In this document: positions 36,804 to 46,079 of the stretch, in pieces
Layout: each line of letters starts with the position of its first letter
How positions within the stretch are numbered: the stretch's first letter is position 1
Source: Ruegeria arenilitoris
GTDB taxonomy: Bacteria; Pseudomonadota; Alphaproteobacteria; Rhodobacterales; Rhodobacteraceae
Length of the DNA: 64,000 bases
Direction: 5' to 3'
NCBI RefSeq assembly: GCF_013035315.1
Contig: NZ_WQHP01000001.1
Span: 434,001 to 498,000 of the forward strand
Made by a program: the position numbers and the translations under genes
The notes under the pieces: generated by a model
Told to the model about the DNA's origin: nothing
The model's input: the letters and a program-made list of their open reading frames with translations, nothing else
Databases searched by the model: none

Positions 36804-37418
36804 ATGACCAAACGCGGGTATCACCACGGCAATCTCAAACAAGCCCTGATCGAGGCCGCGCTGTCGCTGATCGAAGAAAAGGGGCCGACCGGCTTTACCC
36901 TGTCCGAGGCTGCAAAAACCGCGGGCGTCACTCCGGCTGCCGTGTATCGCCACTTCCACGGTCGCGAGGATCTGATCGCCGAAGCGGCACGTCAGGGGTT
37001 CGAGATGTTCGCGGATCTGATGCAATACGCCTATGACAAGGGCCAGCCCTCGGCACTGGCAGCCTTCGAGGCAACGGGCCGCGCCTATCTGGCCTTTGCC
37101 CGAAAACATCCCGGGCACTACATCGCGATGTTCGAAAGCGGTATCTCGGTCAACCGAACGCCGGAACTGTCGCTGGCTGCGAACCGGGCGCGCAATGTGT
37201 TGGAAAAAGCCGCTGCGGATCTGTCGCAACATATTCCGCCGGAAAAACGCCCGCCTGCCTCGATGTTCAGCGCACATATCTGGGCCATGAGCCACGGCGT
37301 AGTCGAGCTTTATGCGCGAAATACCGGTGCAAGCTCGCCCTTCTCGCCAGAGGACTTGCTAGAGAGTGGAATCGGTATCTATCTGCGCGGGCTTGGCCTG
37401 GTCCCGCAGGACGAATGA
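36804..37418 (+). CDS. TetR/AcrR family regulator with WHG-type C-terminal domain
   Basis: A 204-aa TetR repressor: the N-terminal helix-turn-helix is FTLSEAAKTAGVTPAAVYRHF near residue 33, and the C-terminal part has AHIWAMSHGVVELY, the WHG motif of that ligand domain. Ligand unknown. It is convergent with the adenylate cyclase gene (7-bp gap) and downstream of ppk2, so its target may be itself or an unlinked gene. Confidence 0.87.
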   Translation: MTKRGYHHGNLKQALIEAALSLIEEKGPTGFTLSEAAKTAGVTPAAVYRHFHGREDLIAEAARQGFEMFADLMQYAYDKGQPSALAAFEATGRAYLAFARKHPGHYIAMFESGISVNRTPELSLAANRARNVLEKAAADLSQHIPPEKRPPASMFSAHIWAMSHGVVELYARNTGASSPFSPEDLLESGIGIYLRGLGLVPQDE

Positions 37419-37425
37419 GCGTTGG

Positions 37426-38484
37426 TTAAATTATCGGTCTGGGCGACGGCATGCTGAGCCCGGATGTGACGTTAATCAAATCCATTTCGCCCATGCCCTT
37501 GATATCGACAGGCCCCAGGTCCGACACCTGAAACTCGTCGATCAGAGCATATTTCATTTCTTCCGGGGCCACGATATTCATTGGGTTTGCAAAGACTTGC
37601 AGCCGAGAGGCAATGTTAACCGCCGGTCCAAACACGTCATAAACGTATTTCTGAATACCAACGACCGATCCCACGGCCGCCCCCATACCCAGACCCACGC
37701 GCGCCTGCCACTTGTGCGGATGGCTTTCGTTGCGCCGTTCCAGGTACCTCAAGAACCGGACCGCACAATGAGCCACCGCCGTGGCATGATCCGGAGTGGG
37801 ATCAGGCATCCCTGAGACCGCCAGATAGGCGTCGCCTATGGTCTTGATCCGCTCGCACCCGAACTGTTCAACGATCCGGTCAAAGGCGGTGAATATGTCA
37901 TTGAGCTCGCTGAGCGTAACCGTCGGATCGGTTTTGGCCGCGAAATCCGTGAAACCAACGAAATCCAGCATCACAACCGAGACCTGATCAAATAGCTGTG
38001 GTGTCACGACGCCAAAGGTCTTGAACTCTTCATACACGGCCCGCGGCATCAGGTTCAGCAACAGCCGCTCGACCCGTTCTTTTTCACGTTCCAACTCGCG
38101 CGTGTTGCGCTCGACCATGGTCGAGTAGCTGTCGATCATACTCTCCAGTTCGCGAATACGGGTGATGTTCTGGAACTCGACCACCAGCAGCTGTTCGGTA
38201 ATCCCTTTTGCCAAAGACACCGCAACTGCAAAGATCAGCGTTCGGCGCTTGGGTTTGACCTGTAACTCGACCGAATAGCGCAGTCCTGACTGTTTAACGT
38301 CCTCAAGCTCTTTTGCGTCGAGGCCGGGAAAATAGTCCATCAGGGTCTGCTCATCGCTGGGCGCACCAAACCACTCTGCAAAAGGCCCGTTGTGAAACAC
38401 AAATGTCAAATCCGAGGCACGCACAACCGCAACACCAACGCCTATCGCGCGCAGCAGTTGTTCGTTTATGGCCAGAATGCTCAT
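37426..38484 (-). CDS. PAS-linked class III adenylate cyclase
   Basis: A 352-aa cytosolic cyclase. Residues 1-105 form a PAS-like domain, 110-148 a helical linker (ERNTRELEREKERVERLLLN) of the signalling-helix type, and 165-340 the class III catalytic domain. Metal-binding Asp174 (VVMLDFVGF) and Asp218, transition-state Asn290 and Arg294 (VNIASRL) are present. The base-selecting pair is Lys214 (IKTIGD) and Asp283 (VYDVFG), which specifies ATP over GTP; hence cAMP. The start overlaps the truncated-haemoglobin stop by 4 bases, so the two proteins are made together; the globin is a candidate gas-sensing partner. Confidence 0.9.
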   Translation of the reverse strand: MSILAINEQLLRAIGVGVAVVRASDLTFVFHNGPFAEWFGAPSDEQTLMDYFPGLDAKELEDVKQSGLRYSVELQVKPKRRTLIFAVAVSLAKGITEQLLVVEFQNITRIRELESMIDSYSTMVERNTRELEREKERVERLLLNLMPRAVYEEFKTFGVVTPQLFDQVSVVMLDFVGFTDFAAKTDPTVTLSELNDIFTAFDRIVEQFGCERIKTIGDAYLAVSGMPDPTPDHATAVAHCAVRFLRYLERRNESHPHKWQARVGLGMGAAVGSVVGIQKYVYDVFGPAVNIASRLQVFANPMNIVAPEEMKYALIDEFQVSDLGPVDIKGMGEMDLINVTSGLSMPSPRPII

Positions 38485-38861
38485 GCGGCATCCCGTGTGA
38501 CAATGATTGATCTTTTGGATTCAATGGCATCCAAGGCAACTTTGATATGCGCGTCTTCCATTCCGTGCATTGAAAGCGCTTCGCTGAACAGCGCCGCCAT
38601 TTCATCAAAATCCTCGTGCGATATGTTCAGATGTCGATGGACCGCCTCAATCCTGTCGTCGCTGAAAGAGGCTGGCCCCCCTACCAGAGATGAGACAAAC
38701 TTGGTCTGATGGTCGATGAGGCGCGGCATGTCTATGTCTTCGAAATGGCCGCCGATCTGTTCCGAGTCCAAGGCCATTTCATAGAATGTCATCACGACCC
38801 GACTGATCGTTTTGAACCCGCCATACCGTTCGTAAATCGTTTGCCCCACACCGAAACCCAA
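38481..38861 (-). CDS. Truncated haemoglobin (group I-like)
   Basis: The 126-aa protein aligns by eye with Mycobacterium trHbN: IYERYGGFKTISRVVMTFYE matches the A/B helices with distal Tyr27 (B10 position) and AVHRHLNIS gives proximal His75 (F8). LVGGP and the E-helix stretch RLIDHQTKFVSSL also fit. It should bind haem, O2 and NO. It lies directly upstream of, and overlaps by 4 bases with, the PAS adenylate cyclase gene, which suggests haem-based control of cAMP production rather than simple NO detoxification. Confidence 0.85.
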   Translation of the reverse strand: MGFGVGQTIYERYGGFKTISRVVMTFYEMALDSEQIGGHFEDIDMPRLIDHQTKFVSSLVGGPASFSDDRIEAVHRHLNISHEDFDEMAALFSEALSMHGMEDAHIKVALDAIESKRSIIVTRDAA

Positions 38862-38940
38862 GCGTTACCCAGCACTAACGTCACAAGGTTATATCATATT
38901 GACAGTTTTGTTAACGCTTATGACGGAATCGCGCGCAGTT
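38862..38940 (-). promoter_or_regulatory. Promoter region of the globin-cyclase pair
   Basis: This 79-bp A/T-rich gap lies upstream of the globin gene on the minus strand and after the glycosyltransferase gene, so it should hold the operon promoter. TTGACAG, read on the plus strand near 38903, does not face the gene; no clear -35/-10 pair was assigned. Confidence 0.35.
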
Positions 38941-39783
38941 TCAGACCTGCAGATCCTCAGCGCAGGGGATGAAGCCCACAAATCCACCGCTCTGCAGCAA
39001 ACGTTTCTGTCCGCCCATACGCCAATACAGTTTGCGCTGAGCGGCCAACAGTTCGCGCCGGATGCGAAACCAAGCCGGCCCCTTGTCCAAACCGCTGTTG
39101 ATCTTGCGGTCCTGCGACCGTTCGCTGACCTTGACCTCTTCGACCGTGTGATCCTGCTGTTTGGACCAGATCATCTGAACGCCGACGGCAGGGAAACACT
39201 GATACATCCGCCAGTTAGGCCGGGGGATCGATATGAAGTCATCCAGATGATCTGAGAAACGTTCAGACCAAGACAATAGCATACGGCACCCTTCATGGGA
39301 CAGCACATATGCAGCGGCGCTAGGGGCCATTTCCAGCATAGGACGGACGGGCACGCCTGCGATGTTTGTCTCGGACCCAAAACGGAGCAGTCGTGGAGAA
39401 TAATCCAGCTTAACCATGTCATAGGCCCCGGCATCAGCCAGCAGCGCCGAAATAACTGCACCTGCCTGTGCGGACATTTCGACGTCATCCTCAAAGACCG
39501 CCACGGCCTGCAGATTTTGGTCCACAGCCGCCTTCCAAACGGAACGGTGGCTTTCGAAACAGGCGATCTCACTTGTTTTCAGCCCCCACCGGCTGCCGGT
39601 TCCGGGGACATAGCCATTAGCGATCAGCGCGTCGGGATCCTGCGCGTCGATCGCGCTGAACCGAGTGGCGCTCGTCAATCCGGAGTGTGCAAACTGCGCC
39701 TCCATGAAGGCTCGGCGTGCCGGGACCCGATCCAGGTTGATGTAACAAGCACCGGTATCTGCTGGCAATTCGTAACGTCCCAA
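38941..39783 (-). CDS. Glycosyltransferase family 25 (LPS-type)
   Basis: A 280-aa GT25 enzyme: CYINLDRVPARRAFMEAQF near the N-terminus is the family motif, CFESHRSVWKAAVD follows, and VFEDDVE carries the metal-binding acidic residues. Such enzymes add galactose or glucose to lipooligosaccharide. The start is TTG 39783, preceded by AAAGGA at good spacing; the in-frame ATG at 39819 has no ribosome site. Isolated, with no other surface-glycan genes nearby. Confidence 0.8.
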   Translation of the reverse strand: MGRYELPADTGACYINLDRVPARRAFMEAQFAHSGLTSATRFSAIDAQDPDALIANGYVPGTGSRWGLKTSEIACFESHRSVWKAAVDQNLQAVAVFEDDVEMSAQAGAVISALLADAGAYDMVKLDYSPRLLRFGSETNIAGVPVRPMLEMAPSAAAYVLSHEGCRMLLSWSERFSDHLDDFISIPRPNWRMYQCFPAVGVQMIWSKQQDHTVEEVKVSERSQDRKINSGLDKGPAWFRIRRELLAAQRKLYWRMGGQKRLLQSGGFVGFIPCAEDLQV

Positions 39784-39932
39784 AGCGTTTCCTTTCAAGC
39801 GGCCTCGCCAGATACACACCGCCGATGCTTGCGATCAACCCCGCGCATGATCGACGGGTATTTGCGATTTCCTATCCAACTGTAGGTCTGCCGTCTAAGT
39901 TGAGAAGGCAATTCAAAAACGGGAATCATGTA

Positions 39933-40907
39933 ATGACATCTCATGGCTATGCCAGTGGTCGCCTAAACCTACCATTCGTGGGGATTTCGACGTTCGGAAA
40001 ATCGCCGTATGTCGAGGATTGGGACCAAATCGACGCCGATGTGGCCATCATGGGTGCGCCATTTGATTTCGGCACTCAATGGCGTTCCGGTGCCCGGTTT
40101 GGACCTCGTGCCGTGCGCGAAGCGTCGACCCTATTCAGTTTTGGACATGCAGGGGCCTATGACCACGAAGATGACGCCACTTACCTGGATGCCTCCGTTC
40201 GGATGGTCGACATAGGCGACGCAGATATCATCCACACCAAGACCGACGAAAGCCACGCAAACATCCAGTTCGGTGTCGAAAAGATGCTGAGCGCGGGCGC
40301 CCTGCCCATCACAATCGGCGGAGACCACTCGGTCAACATCCCTTGCATAAACGCCTTCCAGGAGGACTGTAAAAAGAGCGGGCCAATCCACATCGTCCAA
40401 ATTGACGCACACCTGGATTTCGTGGACGAACGGCACGGTGTAACTGCCGGGCATGGGAACCCAATGCGGCGCGCGATCGAGAAATCTTATGTTTCCGGCA
40501 TGACCCAATTGGGCATTCGAAACGTATCTTCGACCGCCAAAGAAGGCTACGAAGACGCCCGGGCCCGAGGATCAGACATCCTGTCTGTGCGGCAAGTGCG
40601 CAAGCTTGGTACCGAAGGGGTATTGGATCGCATACCAGAAAGCGCGCGATACTATGTGACTATTGATATAGATGCATTTTGCCCCTCCATTGCGTCTGGC
40701 ACCGGAACCCCTAGCCACGGCGGTTTTCTTTACTATGACGTGCTGGAAATCTTGCAGGGGTTGGCAAAACGCGGAGACGTGGTCGGCATTGATCTCGTTG
40801 AAGTGGCGCCGAATTACGACCCGACAGAAAGTACCCAGATTCTGGCCGCTCAAGTGCTACTGAATTTTATCGGGTTCATCTTCCACGAGCGTGGCAAGAA
40901 GAGCTGA
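39933..40907 (+). CDS. Ureohydrolase (agmatinase/guanidino-acid hydrolase family)
   Basis: A 324-aa manganese ureohydrolase. Metal ligands are in GGDHSVN, DAHLDF and TIDIDAFCPS; the last motif has Cys where many agmatinases have Asp before the Pro. It should release urea from a guanidino compound (agmatine, guanidinobutyrate, guanidinopropionate or similar). ATG 39933 with GGGA upstream was chosen over an upstream ATG at 39825, giving the normal length. It converges on the creatinase gene (21-bp gap), suggesting a joint guanidino theme. Confidence 0.86.
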   Translation: MTSHGYASGRLNLPFVGISTFGKSPYVEDWDQIDADVAIMGAPFDFGTQWRSGARFGPRAVREASTLFSFGHAGAYDHEDDATYLDASVRMVDIGDADIIHTKTDESHANIQFGVEKMLSAGALPITIGGDHSVNIPCINAFQEDCKKSGPIHIVQIDAHLDFVDERHGVTAGHGNPMRRAIEKSYVSGMTQLGIRNVSSTAKEGYEDARARGSDILSVRQVRKLGTEGVLDRIPESARYYVTIDIDAFCPSIASGTGTPSHGGFLYYDVLEILQGLAKRGDVVGIDLVEVAPNYDPTESTQILAAQVLLNFIGFIFHERGKKS

Positions 40908-40928
40908 ACGCCCTTCTTGCCGGATCTA

Positions 40929-42149
40929 TTACGCGCTAATCGTGTTGTGTTCTGGCCCGTACGGGAAGCCGGTGATATTCTCAGCGCCGGTTTCCTCGAC
41001 CACCAGAATGTCATGCTCGCGATATCCGCCGGCGCCCTTTTGACCTTCCGGAATCCACAGCATTGGTTCGATCGAAACGACCATACCGGGTTCCAGAACA
41101 GTGTCGATGTCCTCGCGCAGTTCCAAACCTGCCTCACGGCCATAGTAATGACTGAGGATACCAAAGGAGTGCCCGTAGCCGAACGATCGGTATTGCAGCA
41201 GGCCCTCGTCGGCAAAGAACCGGTTGATTTCTTCACAGATGCCAGAGCAGGTCGCGCCGGGTTTGATCAGGCTCAAACCCAGCTCATGTGCTGCAACGTT
41301 GGCCTTCCAGATGCGCAGGCTGTCCGCATCAGGCTCGCCCAGGAACAGGGTGCGTTCCAGTGCGGTGTAATAGCCCGAGATCATCGGGAAAGTGTTCAGA
41401 GAAAGGATATCGCCTTTCTCCAGCGCGCGTTTGGTGACGGGGTTGTGCGCTCCATCGGTGTTCAGGCCGGATTGGAACCAAACCCAGGTGTCCCGGTATT
41501 CTGCGTCCGGATAGGCACGCGCGATTTCCGCCTCCATCGCGTCACGACCGGCCATTGCAATCTCGATCTCGGTTGCTCCTTCGCGGATGGCTGCGTGAAT
41601 GGCCGCGCCACCCACATCCGCCGTACGCGCGCCGCCCTTGATCAGCTCGATCTCTTCAGCGGATTTCACCATACGCGCGGCCATCGTATCTGGTGCGATA
41701 TCTATCAGTTCCGGCACACCCAGAATGTCCAGCGCGGTGTCACGCATGGCAAGCGTCATGTGATCACCTTCAATACCGATCCGGCCCACCGAACCAATCA
41801 GGCTCGCCACTGCGCGCCAGTAATTGTTCCGCTTCCAGTCGGTATAGATCACGTTCTCTTCAACCGAACGCCGCCACGGCTGCCCCGCGTCGATATTGGC
41901 GGACACGGTCGTACAGGCATCCTGTGTCACGACACACCCATACGGGCGGCCAAACGAACAATACAGAAAACCCGAATAATACGCGATGTTGTGCATCGAC
42001 GTCAGAAGCACAACGGGGATATCACGCGCTGCCATCGTCGCACGCAAACTGGCCAGACGGCGGGCATATTCCGCCTTACTGAATGGCAGCGGGGCTTTGT
42101 CGCCATTGTGGCTGATGAAAAACTCGGGGCGATTTTGCAAATCAGTCAT
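40929..42149 (-). CDS. Creatinase (creatine amidinohydrolase)
   Basis: This 406-aa M24-fold enzyme hydrolyses creatine to sarcosine and urea. It matches the Pseudomonas creatinase almost motif by motif: SANIDAGQPWRRSV, YTDWKRNNYW, WFQSGLNTDGAHNPVT with active-site His235, GHSFGILSHYYGREAGLELRE and GGYREHDILVV. Length 406 against 403 aa. ATG 42149 is preceded by GGAGAG. It follows the polyamine-type ABC transporter genes on the same strand, 160 bp downstream of the last permease, and faces the ureohydrolase. Confidence 0.93.
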   Translation of the reverse strand: MTDLQNRPEFFISHNGDKAPLPFSKAEYARRLASLRATMAARDIPVVLLTSMHNIAYYSGFLYCSFGRPYGCVVTQDACTTVSANIDAGQPWRRSVEENVIYTDWKRNNYWRAVASLIGSVGRIGIEGDHMTLAMRDTALDILGVPELIDIAPDTMAARMVKSAEEIELIKGGARTADVGGAAIHAAIREGATEIEIAMAGRDAMEAEIARAYPDAEYRDTWVWFQSGLNTDGAHNPVTKRALEKGDILSLNTFPMISGYYTALERTLFLGEPDADSLRIWKANVAAHELGLSLIKPGATCSGICEEINRFFADEGLLQYRSFGYGHSFGILSHYYGREAGLELREDIDTVLEPGMVVSIEPMLWIPEGQKGAGGYREHDILVVEETGAENITGFPYGPEHNTISA

Positions 42150-42248
42150 TTGGTCTCTCCTCAATGCCGGACAGGCATCGCCCGGCCACAAGTCCCGGCG
42201 TTCAGGACAAGCGGCCTCGGGAACCGAGAGCCATGCCCCCCGCTTTGC

Positions 42249-42267
42249 GTCACGACGCCATCGTGAC
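42249..42267. promoter_or_regulatory. Inverted repeat upstream of creatinase gene
   Basis: GTCACGA (42249-42255) and TCGTGAC (42261-42267), 5-nt spacer, a perfect 7-bp repeat in the 160-bp gap between permease 2 and creatinase. It may be an operator, or an mRNA hairpin that tunes creatinase expression relative to the transporter. Confidence 0.45.
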
Positions 42268-42309
42268 CGAGGTGCATGATAAAATCGCTAAATCAGCTTT
42301 CGAGTCGCG

Positions 42310-43521
42310 TCAAGCCGGGCTGAGACCCCGCAAACGTTCCGACCGACGACGCAACAACTCGACGGTTGTCAGCAAGGCAATCGAGATCACGACAAGGATG
42401 GTCGCAACCGCAAGAATTGTCGGGCTGATCTGCTCGCGCAAGCCGGTGAACATCTGCCACGGCAGTGTTTTCTGACTGGCTGAGCCAACGAACAACACCA
42501 CGACAACCTCGTCGAAAGACGTGATGAAGGCGAACAGCCCGCCTGATATCACACCGGGCAGGATCAGCGGCATCTGGATCTTGAAGAATGTCCGGACCGG
42601 ACCGGCCCCCATGTTTGCGGCGGCCCGCGTCAGCGATTGATCGAAGCCGACCAGAGTGGCCGTCACGGTAATGATCACGAAGGGGATACCCAGCACTGCA
42701 TGCGCAAGGATGACCTTGATATAGCCGACAAAGTTCTTATCCATCCCCAGCGTGCCTTCAAGAAAACGCCCGATGTCGCTGTAAAAGAAGAACATTCCGG
42801 TGGCTGAGATAATTAGGGGTACGATCATTGGCGAGATCAAGATGCCCATGATGGCCCGACGCCCCGGAACGTGGGACTGGCTGAGCCCGATCGCAGCGAG
42901 GGTACCCAGTGTCACGGAGATGACGGTCGCAATCGGAGCGATTATCAGCGAATTTTTGAAGCTGCGTTGCCATTCATTGTTGGTGAAGAAATCACGATAG
43001 TGCTTCAGCGAATACCCCTCAGGGTCCAGCCGCAACATCTCCGGCGTGAAGGTGAAAAAGTCCTGGGCGTTGAAGGACAGCGGCAGAACCACAAGGATAG
43101 GGGTGATCAGGAACACGAAAATCGCCCCGCAGATCACCCGGAAGGTATAGTGCCAGAGGACCTGACCACCAGTCATGTAGGGCAGCAGCTTTTGACGGTA
43201 CCGCCCCTCGTAAAGCCAAAAGATGAAGAAGGCAAAGAACCACCCCACCAAAAGCCCGACGATCAGCCCCGTCATTCCGGCAAAGAAAAAGCCGATCGCG
43301 CCAATGCCCAGTATTGTGATCCAGCGCGCGATCCGCTCGTTGTCGAGAATTGTGATGTAGAGCCAGGCAAGCCCTGCCATCAGAGCACCGCCGATCAGAA
43401 TGCCAAGCAGGACGTTGCCCTGCCCGGCACCGACGAACATGCCGACAAAGCCTCCTGCGATGGCGACAGCTGGTAGGACCACTGACAACGGTTTGCGGGA
43501 TATAGGAGTAAGTGCAGCCAT
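42310..43521 (-). CDS. ABC transporter permease (PotC-like, spermidine/putrescine type)
   Basis: A 403-aa inner-membrane permease: an N-terminal extension of extra helices (about residues 10-120), then the binding-protein-dependent permease domain with the EAA-like loop ARAAANMGAGPVRTFFKIQMPL before the last helices. Pairs with the upstream permease (4-bp gap). It is the last gene of the transporter group; creatinase follows. The substrate is probably a cationic or zwitterionic N compound, creatine by context. Confidence 0.87.
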   Translation of the reverse strand: MAALTPISRKPLSVVLPAVAIAGGFVGMFVGAGQGNVLLGILIGGALMAGLAWLYITILDNERIARWITILGIGAIGFFFAGMTGLIVGLLVGWFFAFFIFWLYEGRYRQKLLPYMTGGQVLWHYTFRVICGAIFVFLITPILVVLPLSFNAQDFFTFTPEMLRLDPEGYSLKHYRDFFTNNEWQRSFKNSLIIAPIATVISVTLGTLAAIGLSQSHVPGRRAIMGILISPMIVPLIISATGMFFFYSDIGRFLEGTLGMDKNFVGYIKVILAHAVLGIPFVIITVTATLVGFDQSLTRAAANMGAGPVRTFFKIQMPLILPGVISGGLFAFITSFDEVVVVLFVGSASQKTLPWQMFTGLREQISPTILAVATILVVISIALLTTVELLRRRSERLRGLSPA

Positions 43522-43525
43522 GTTT

Positions 43526-44803
43526 TTATCCCAGCTTGACGTTATCAATGCCCACGATCTTGTCGTAGCACCAGTAGAGAAGCAGAACGACCGCAAGCAG
43601 GATCGTCCCCAGCGCCGCAGCCAGTCCCCAGTTAAGCGAGGACGAGATGTGGTACGCAATCCGGTTCGAGATGAAGACGCCCTTGGTGCCGCCGACGATC
43701 TCGGGTGTGATGTAGTAGCCAATCGCCAGAATGAACACGAGGATCGACCCTGCCCCGATACCTGGTATCGATTGCGGGAAGTAAATCCGCCAGAAAGTCG
43801 TCCAGTTCGTGGCCCCCATAGATTTGGCAGCGCGCGTGTAAGACGGCGGGATCGTCTGCATCACCGAATACATCGGCAGGATCATGAACGGCAGCAGGAT
43901 ATGCGTCATTGCAATGATCGTGCCGATTTGGTTGTTGATGATCACAAGCCGCGCGTCATCTGCCACAAGCCCCAGCCAAACCAGTGTGTCATTGATCACC
44001 CCCTGTTGTTGCAGCATCACTTTCCACGCCGACGTCCGCACCAGCAAGGATGTCCAGAATGGCAACAAAACCAATATCATAAGCATGTTAGAAACACGCA
44101 TCGGTAAGTTCGCCAGCAGATAAGAGATCGGATAGGCCAGCAATATGCATGACCCGGTAATGACCAGAGACATGAACAACGTCCGACCGAACAGCTTGAT
44201 CAAAATCTGCTTATCTTCGGGTTGAGCCTCCGCCCCTTCAGGGGTACGGCGCATGTCGACAGCGTTCAGGAAATAACCGTTGGTGATGGCGGGCGAATGG
44301 GTCTTGATGACGGCCCATGTCTTTGGGTCGCCCCAGCCATCATGAATCTCGATCAACTGGTCTTTGAACGGCCCGTCGGTTTCAGGGTCAAGTTTGCCGA
44401 CCTTACGACCCGAGCGGCGGAACATCGAAGACATTCCGGTTTCTTCGTAGTTCAGACGCGAGCCCAAGCGGGTGTGGGTCTTGTTATCAACTGCAACCAC
44501 CATGTCGCGAACAAAGGCATCAAACACAGCCTCATCCGGCAGTTCACCGCTGTTTTCATCCCAGCTTTGCAACGCCTCGACTGTCAGGGGCAGAATCTCT
44601 TGCACGATGCCGTTTTCCACCGACCGAAATAGCATTGAGGCAATCGGTATGATGAAGGAAAACATAACGAACAGGAGCAACGGTGCTATCAGCATAAGGG
44701 CTCGTAGCTTTTGTCGTCGCAGCGACCGCGCCAGAGATTGCTTGAGCGGCGTTCCATCAGCGGCCAGCATTGGACCGGTGTTTTGGTGGGTGGCGTCAGT
44801 CAT
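43526..44803 (-). CDS. ABC transporter permease (PotB-like)
   Basis: At 425 aa, it has one N-terminal helix (LMLIAPLLLFVMFSFIIPI), a periplasmic loop of about 140 residues with many charged positions, then five helices and the EAA loop TRAAKSMGATNWTTFWRIYF. AAGGGG precedes the ATG. It completes the heteromeric channel with the PotC-like permease. Long periplasmic insert is unusual for PotB proteins (usually below 300 aa). Confidence 0.87.
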   Translation of the reverse strand: MTDATHQNTGPMLAADGTPLKQSLARSLRRQKLRALMLIAPLLLFVMFSFIIPIASMLFRSVENGIVQEILPLTVEALQSWDENSGELPDEAVFDAFVRDMVVAVDNKTHTRLGSRLNYEETGMSSMFRRSGRKVGKLDPETDGPFKDQLIEIHDGWGDPKTWAVIKTHSPAITNGYFLNAVDMRRTPEGAEAQPEDKQILIKLFGRTLFMSLVITGSCILLAYPISYLLANLPMRVSNMLMILVLLPFWTSLLVRTSAWKVMLQQQGVINDTLVWLGLVADDARLVIINNQIGTIIAMTHILLPFMILPMYSVMQTIPPSYTRAAKSMGATNWTTFWRIYFPQSIPGIGAGSILVFILAIGYYITPEIVGGTKGVFISNRIAYHISSSLNWGLAAALGTILLAVVLLLYWCYDKIVGIDNVKLG

Positions 44804-44827
44804 CAGTGCCCCTTGGGTACTCTTTGG

Positions 44828-44853
44828 GTCGGGGGCGATGAGCCGCCCCCGAC
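44828..44853 (-). terminator. Intercistronic stem-loop between binding-protein and permease genes
   Basis: A 10-bp GC stem GTCGGGGGCG (44828-44837) / CGCCCCCGAC (44844-44853) with a 6-nt loop, in the gap between the binding-protein stop and the permease start. No T-run follows, so it is likely a stabiliser or partial terminator that allows more binding protein than permease, as known for many ABC operons. Confidence 0.7.
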
Positions 44854-44873
44854 AGTCTCATGAGAGCAAACGC

Positions 44874-45965
44874 TTATTGCGCGAGCCAGGCCTGGAACTT
44901 GGCGTCGATATCGTCGCGGTAGTCTGCCCAGAACTCATAGTTATACAGGAACGTGTTCTTGGCGTTTTCCGGGTCGGTCGGCATATGCGGTGCCATGTCG
45001 ATACCCAGTTCAGCGTGCTGACCGACCAACGGGGCCGAGGACGCACGTGCAGGACCATACGAAATCCACTTTGCCTGATCGGCCAGGCGCTGTGTGTCGG
45101 TCGCGAACATGATGTAGTCCAGCGCGCGTTTCTGACGTTCTTCGCTCAGACCTGCGGGAATGATCCAGCCATCAAGATCGAAGACCTGTGCATCCCACAG
45201 CATAGCAACGGGCTGCTTCTGCTCTTCGATCACACTGAACAGTCGACCATTGTAGGTCGAGCCCATGATGACCTCGCCATCTGCCAAAAGCTGAGGCGTG
45301 TCGGCACCGGCAGACCACCAGACGACGCTGTCCTTGATGGTGTCGAGCTTGGCCAAGGCCTGATCCTGACCTTCCGGTGTGGCCAGAACATCATAGACGT
45401 CATCTTTTGCAACGCCGTCGCACAGCAGAGCCCATTCCATGTTGTTGATCGGACGCTTTTCCAGCGAGCGTTTGCCCGGGTAAGCTTCTAGATCGAACAC
45501 GGCGCAAACATCGGTCGGCGGCGTGTCACCAACCAGATCGGTACGATAGCCGAACGTGGTTGAATAGACGATTTGCGGGATAAAGCAGTCGCTAACCAGC
45601 AGGTCGCCGAAATCATCAGCTGCGGATGTCCCATCGGGTGCCGGGGCCAACATGGTGTCCGGGTCGATCTCCATCGCTAGACCTTCGTCGCATAGACGGA
45701 TGGCGTCCGCAGCAACCACATCCACAACATCCCAGGTGATGTTGCCCGCTTCGTTCATCGCTCGCAGCTTGGCAACCGCTTCGGCCGAGCTGTCATCGTT
45801 CAGGATGGTAACGCCTGTCTTTTCCGAATAGGGCTCGTGATACGCTTTGAGCTGCGACTTGGAATAAGCTCCGCCCCACGAGACGATCGTCATCTCTTCG
45901 GCCATTGCGCCACCGGCAATAGCGGCAACCGCACTTGCCAAAAGAGTGGTTTTAGTAACTTTCAT
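44874..45965 (-). CDS. ABC transporter substrate-binding protein (PotD/PotF family)
   Basis: The 363-aa periplasmic protein has a Sec signal (cleavage after AMA, residue 22) and the polyamine-binding fold: MTIVSWGGAYSKSQ, TYNGRLFSVI, and a C-terminal WFD-type segment. GGGAG lies just upstream of ATG 45965; a longer in-frame N-terminus to 46031 is not credible. Family members bind polyamines and related amino compounds; creatinase downstream suggests creatine or another guanidino compound. Confidence 0.88.
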   Translation of the reverse strand: MKVTKTTLLASAVAAIAGGAMAEEMTIVSWGGAYSKSQLKAYHEPYSEKTGVTILNDDSSAEAVAKLRAMNEAGNITWDVVDVVAADAIRLCDEGLAMEIDPDTMLAPAPDGTSAADDFGDLLVSDCFIPQIVYSTTFGYRTDLVGDTPPTDVCAVFDLEAYPGKRSLEKRPINNMEWALLCDGVAKDDVYDVLATPEGQDQALAKLDTIKDSVVWWSAGADTPQLLADGEVIMGSTYNGRLFSVIEEQKQPVAMLWDAQVFDLDGWIIPAGLSEERQKRALDYIMFATDTQRLADQAKWISYGPARASSAPLVGQHAELGIDMAPHMPTDPENAKNTFLYNYEFWADYRDDIDAKFQAWLAQ

Positions 45966-46079
45966 TGTTAACTCCCTGTTATACCCGTTAATTTTAACTT
46001 TGAAGACCGGGTCACGGGGCAACCCGATCATCTGATTGTCCCACGTGCCCGGGCGGACGACGCGGGTCGTTTCTCGGTC

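Noticed and set aside
40917-42266. Open frame of about 449 codons opposite creatinase
   Set aside because: Antisense of an unmistakable creatinase gene; no ribosome site or recognisable domain.
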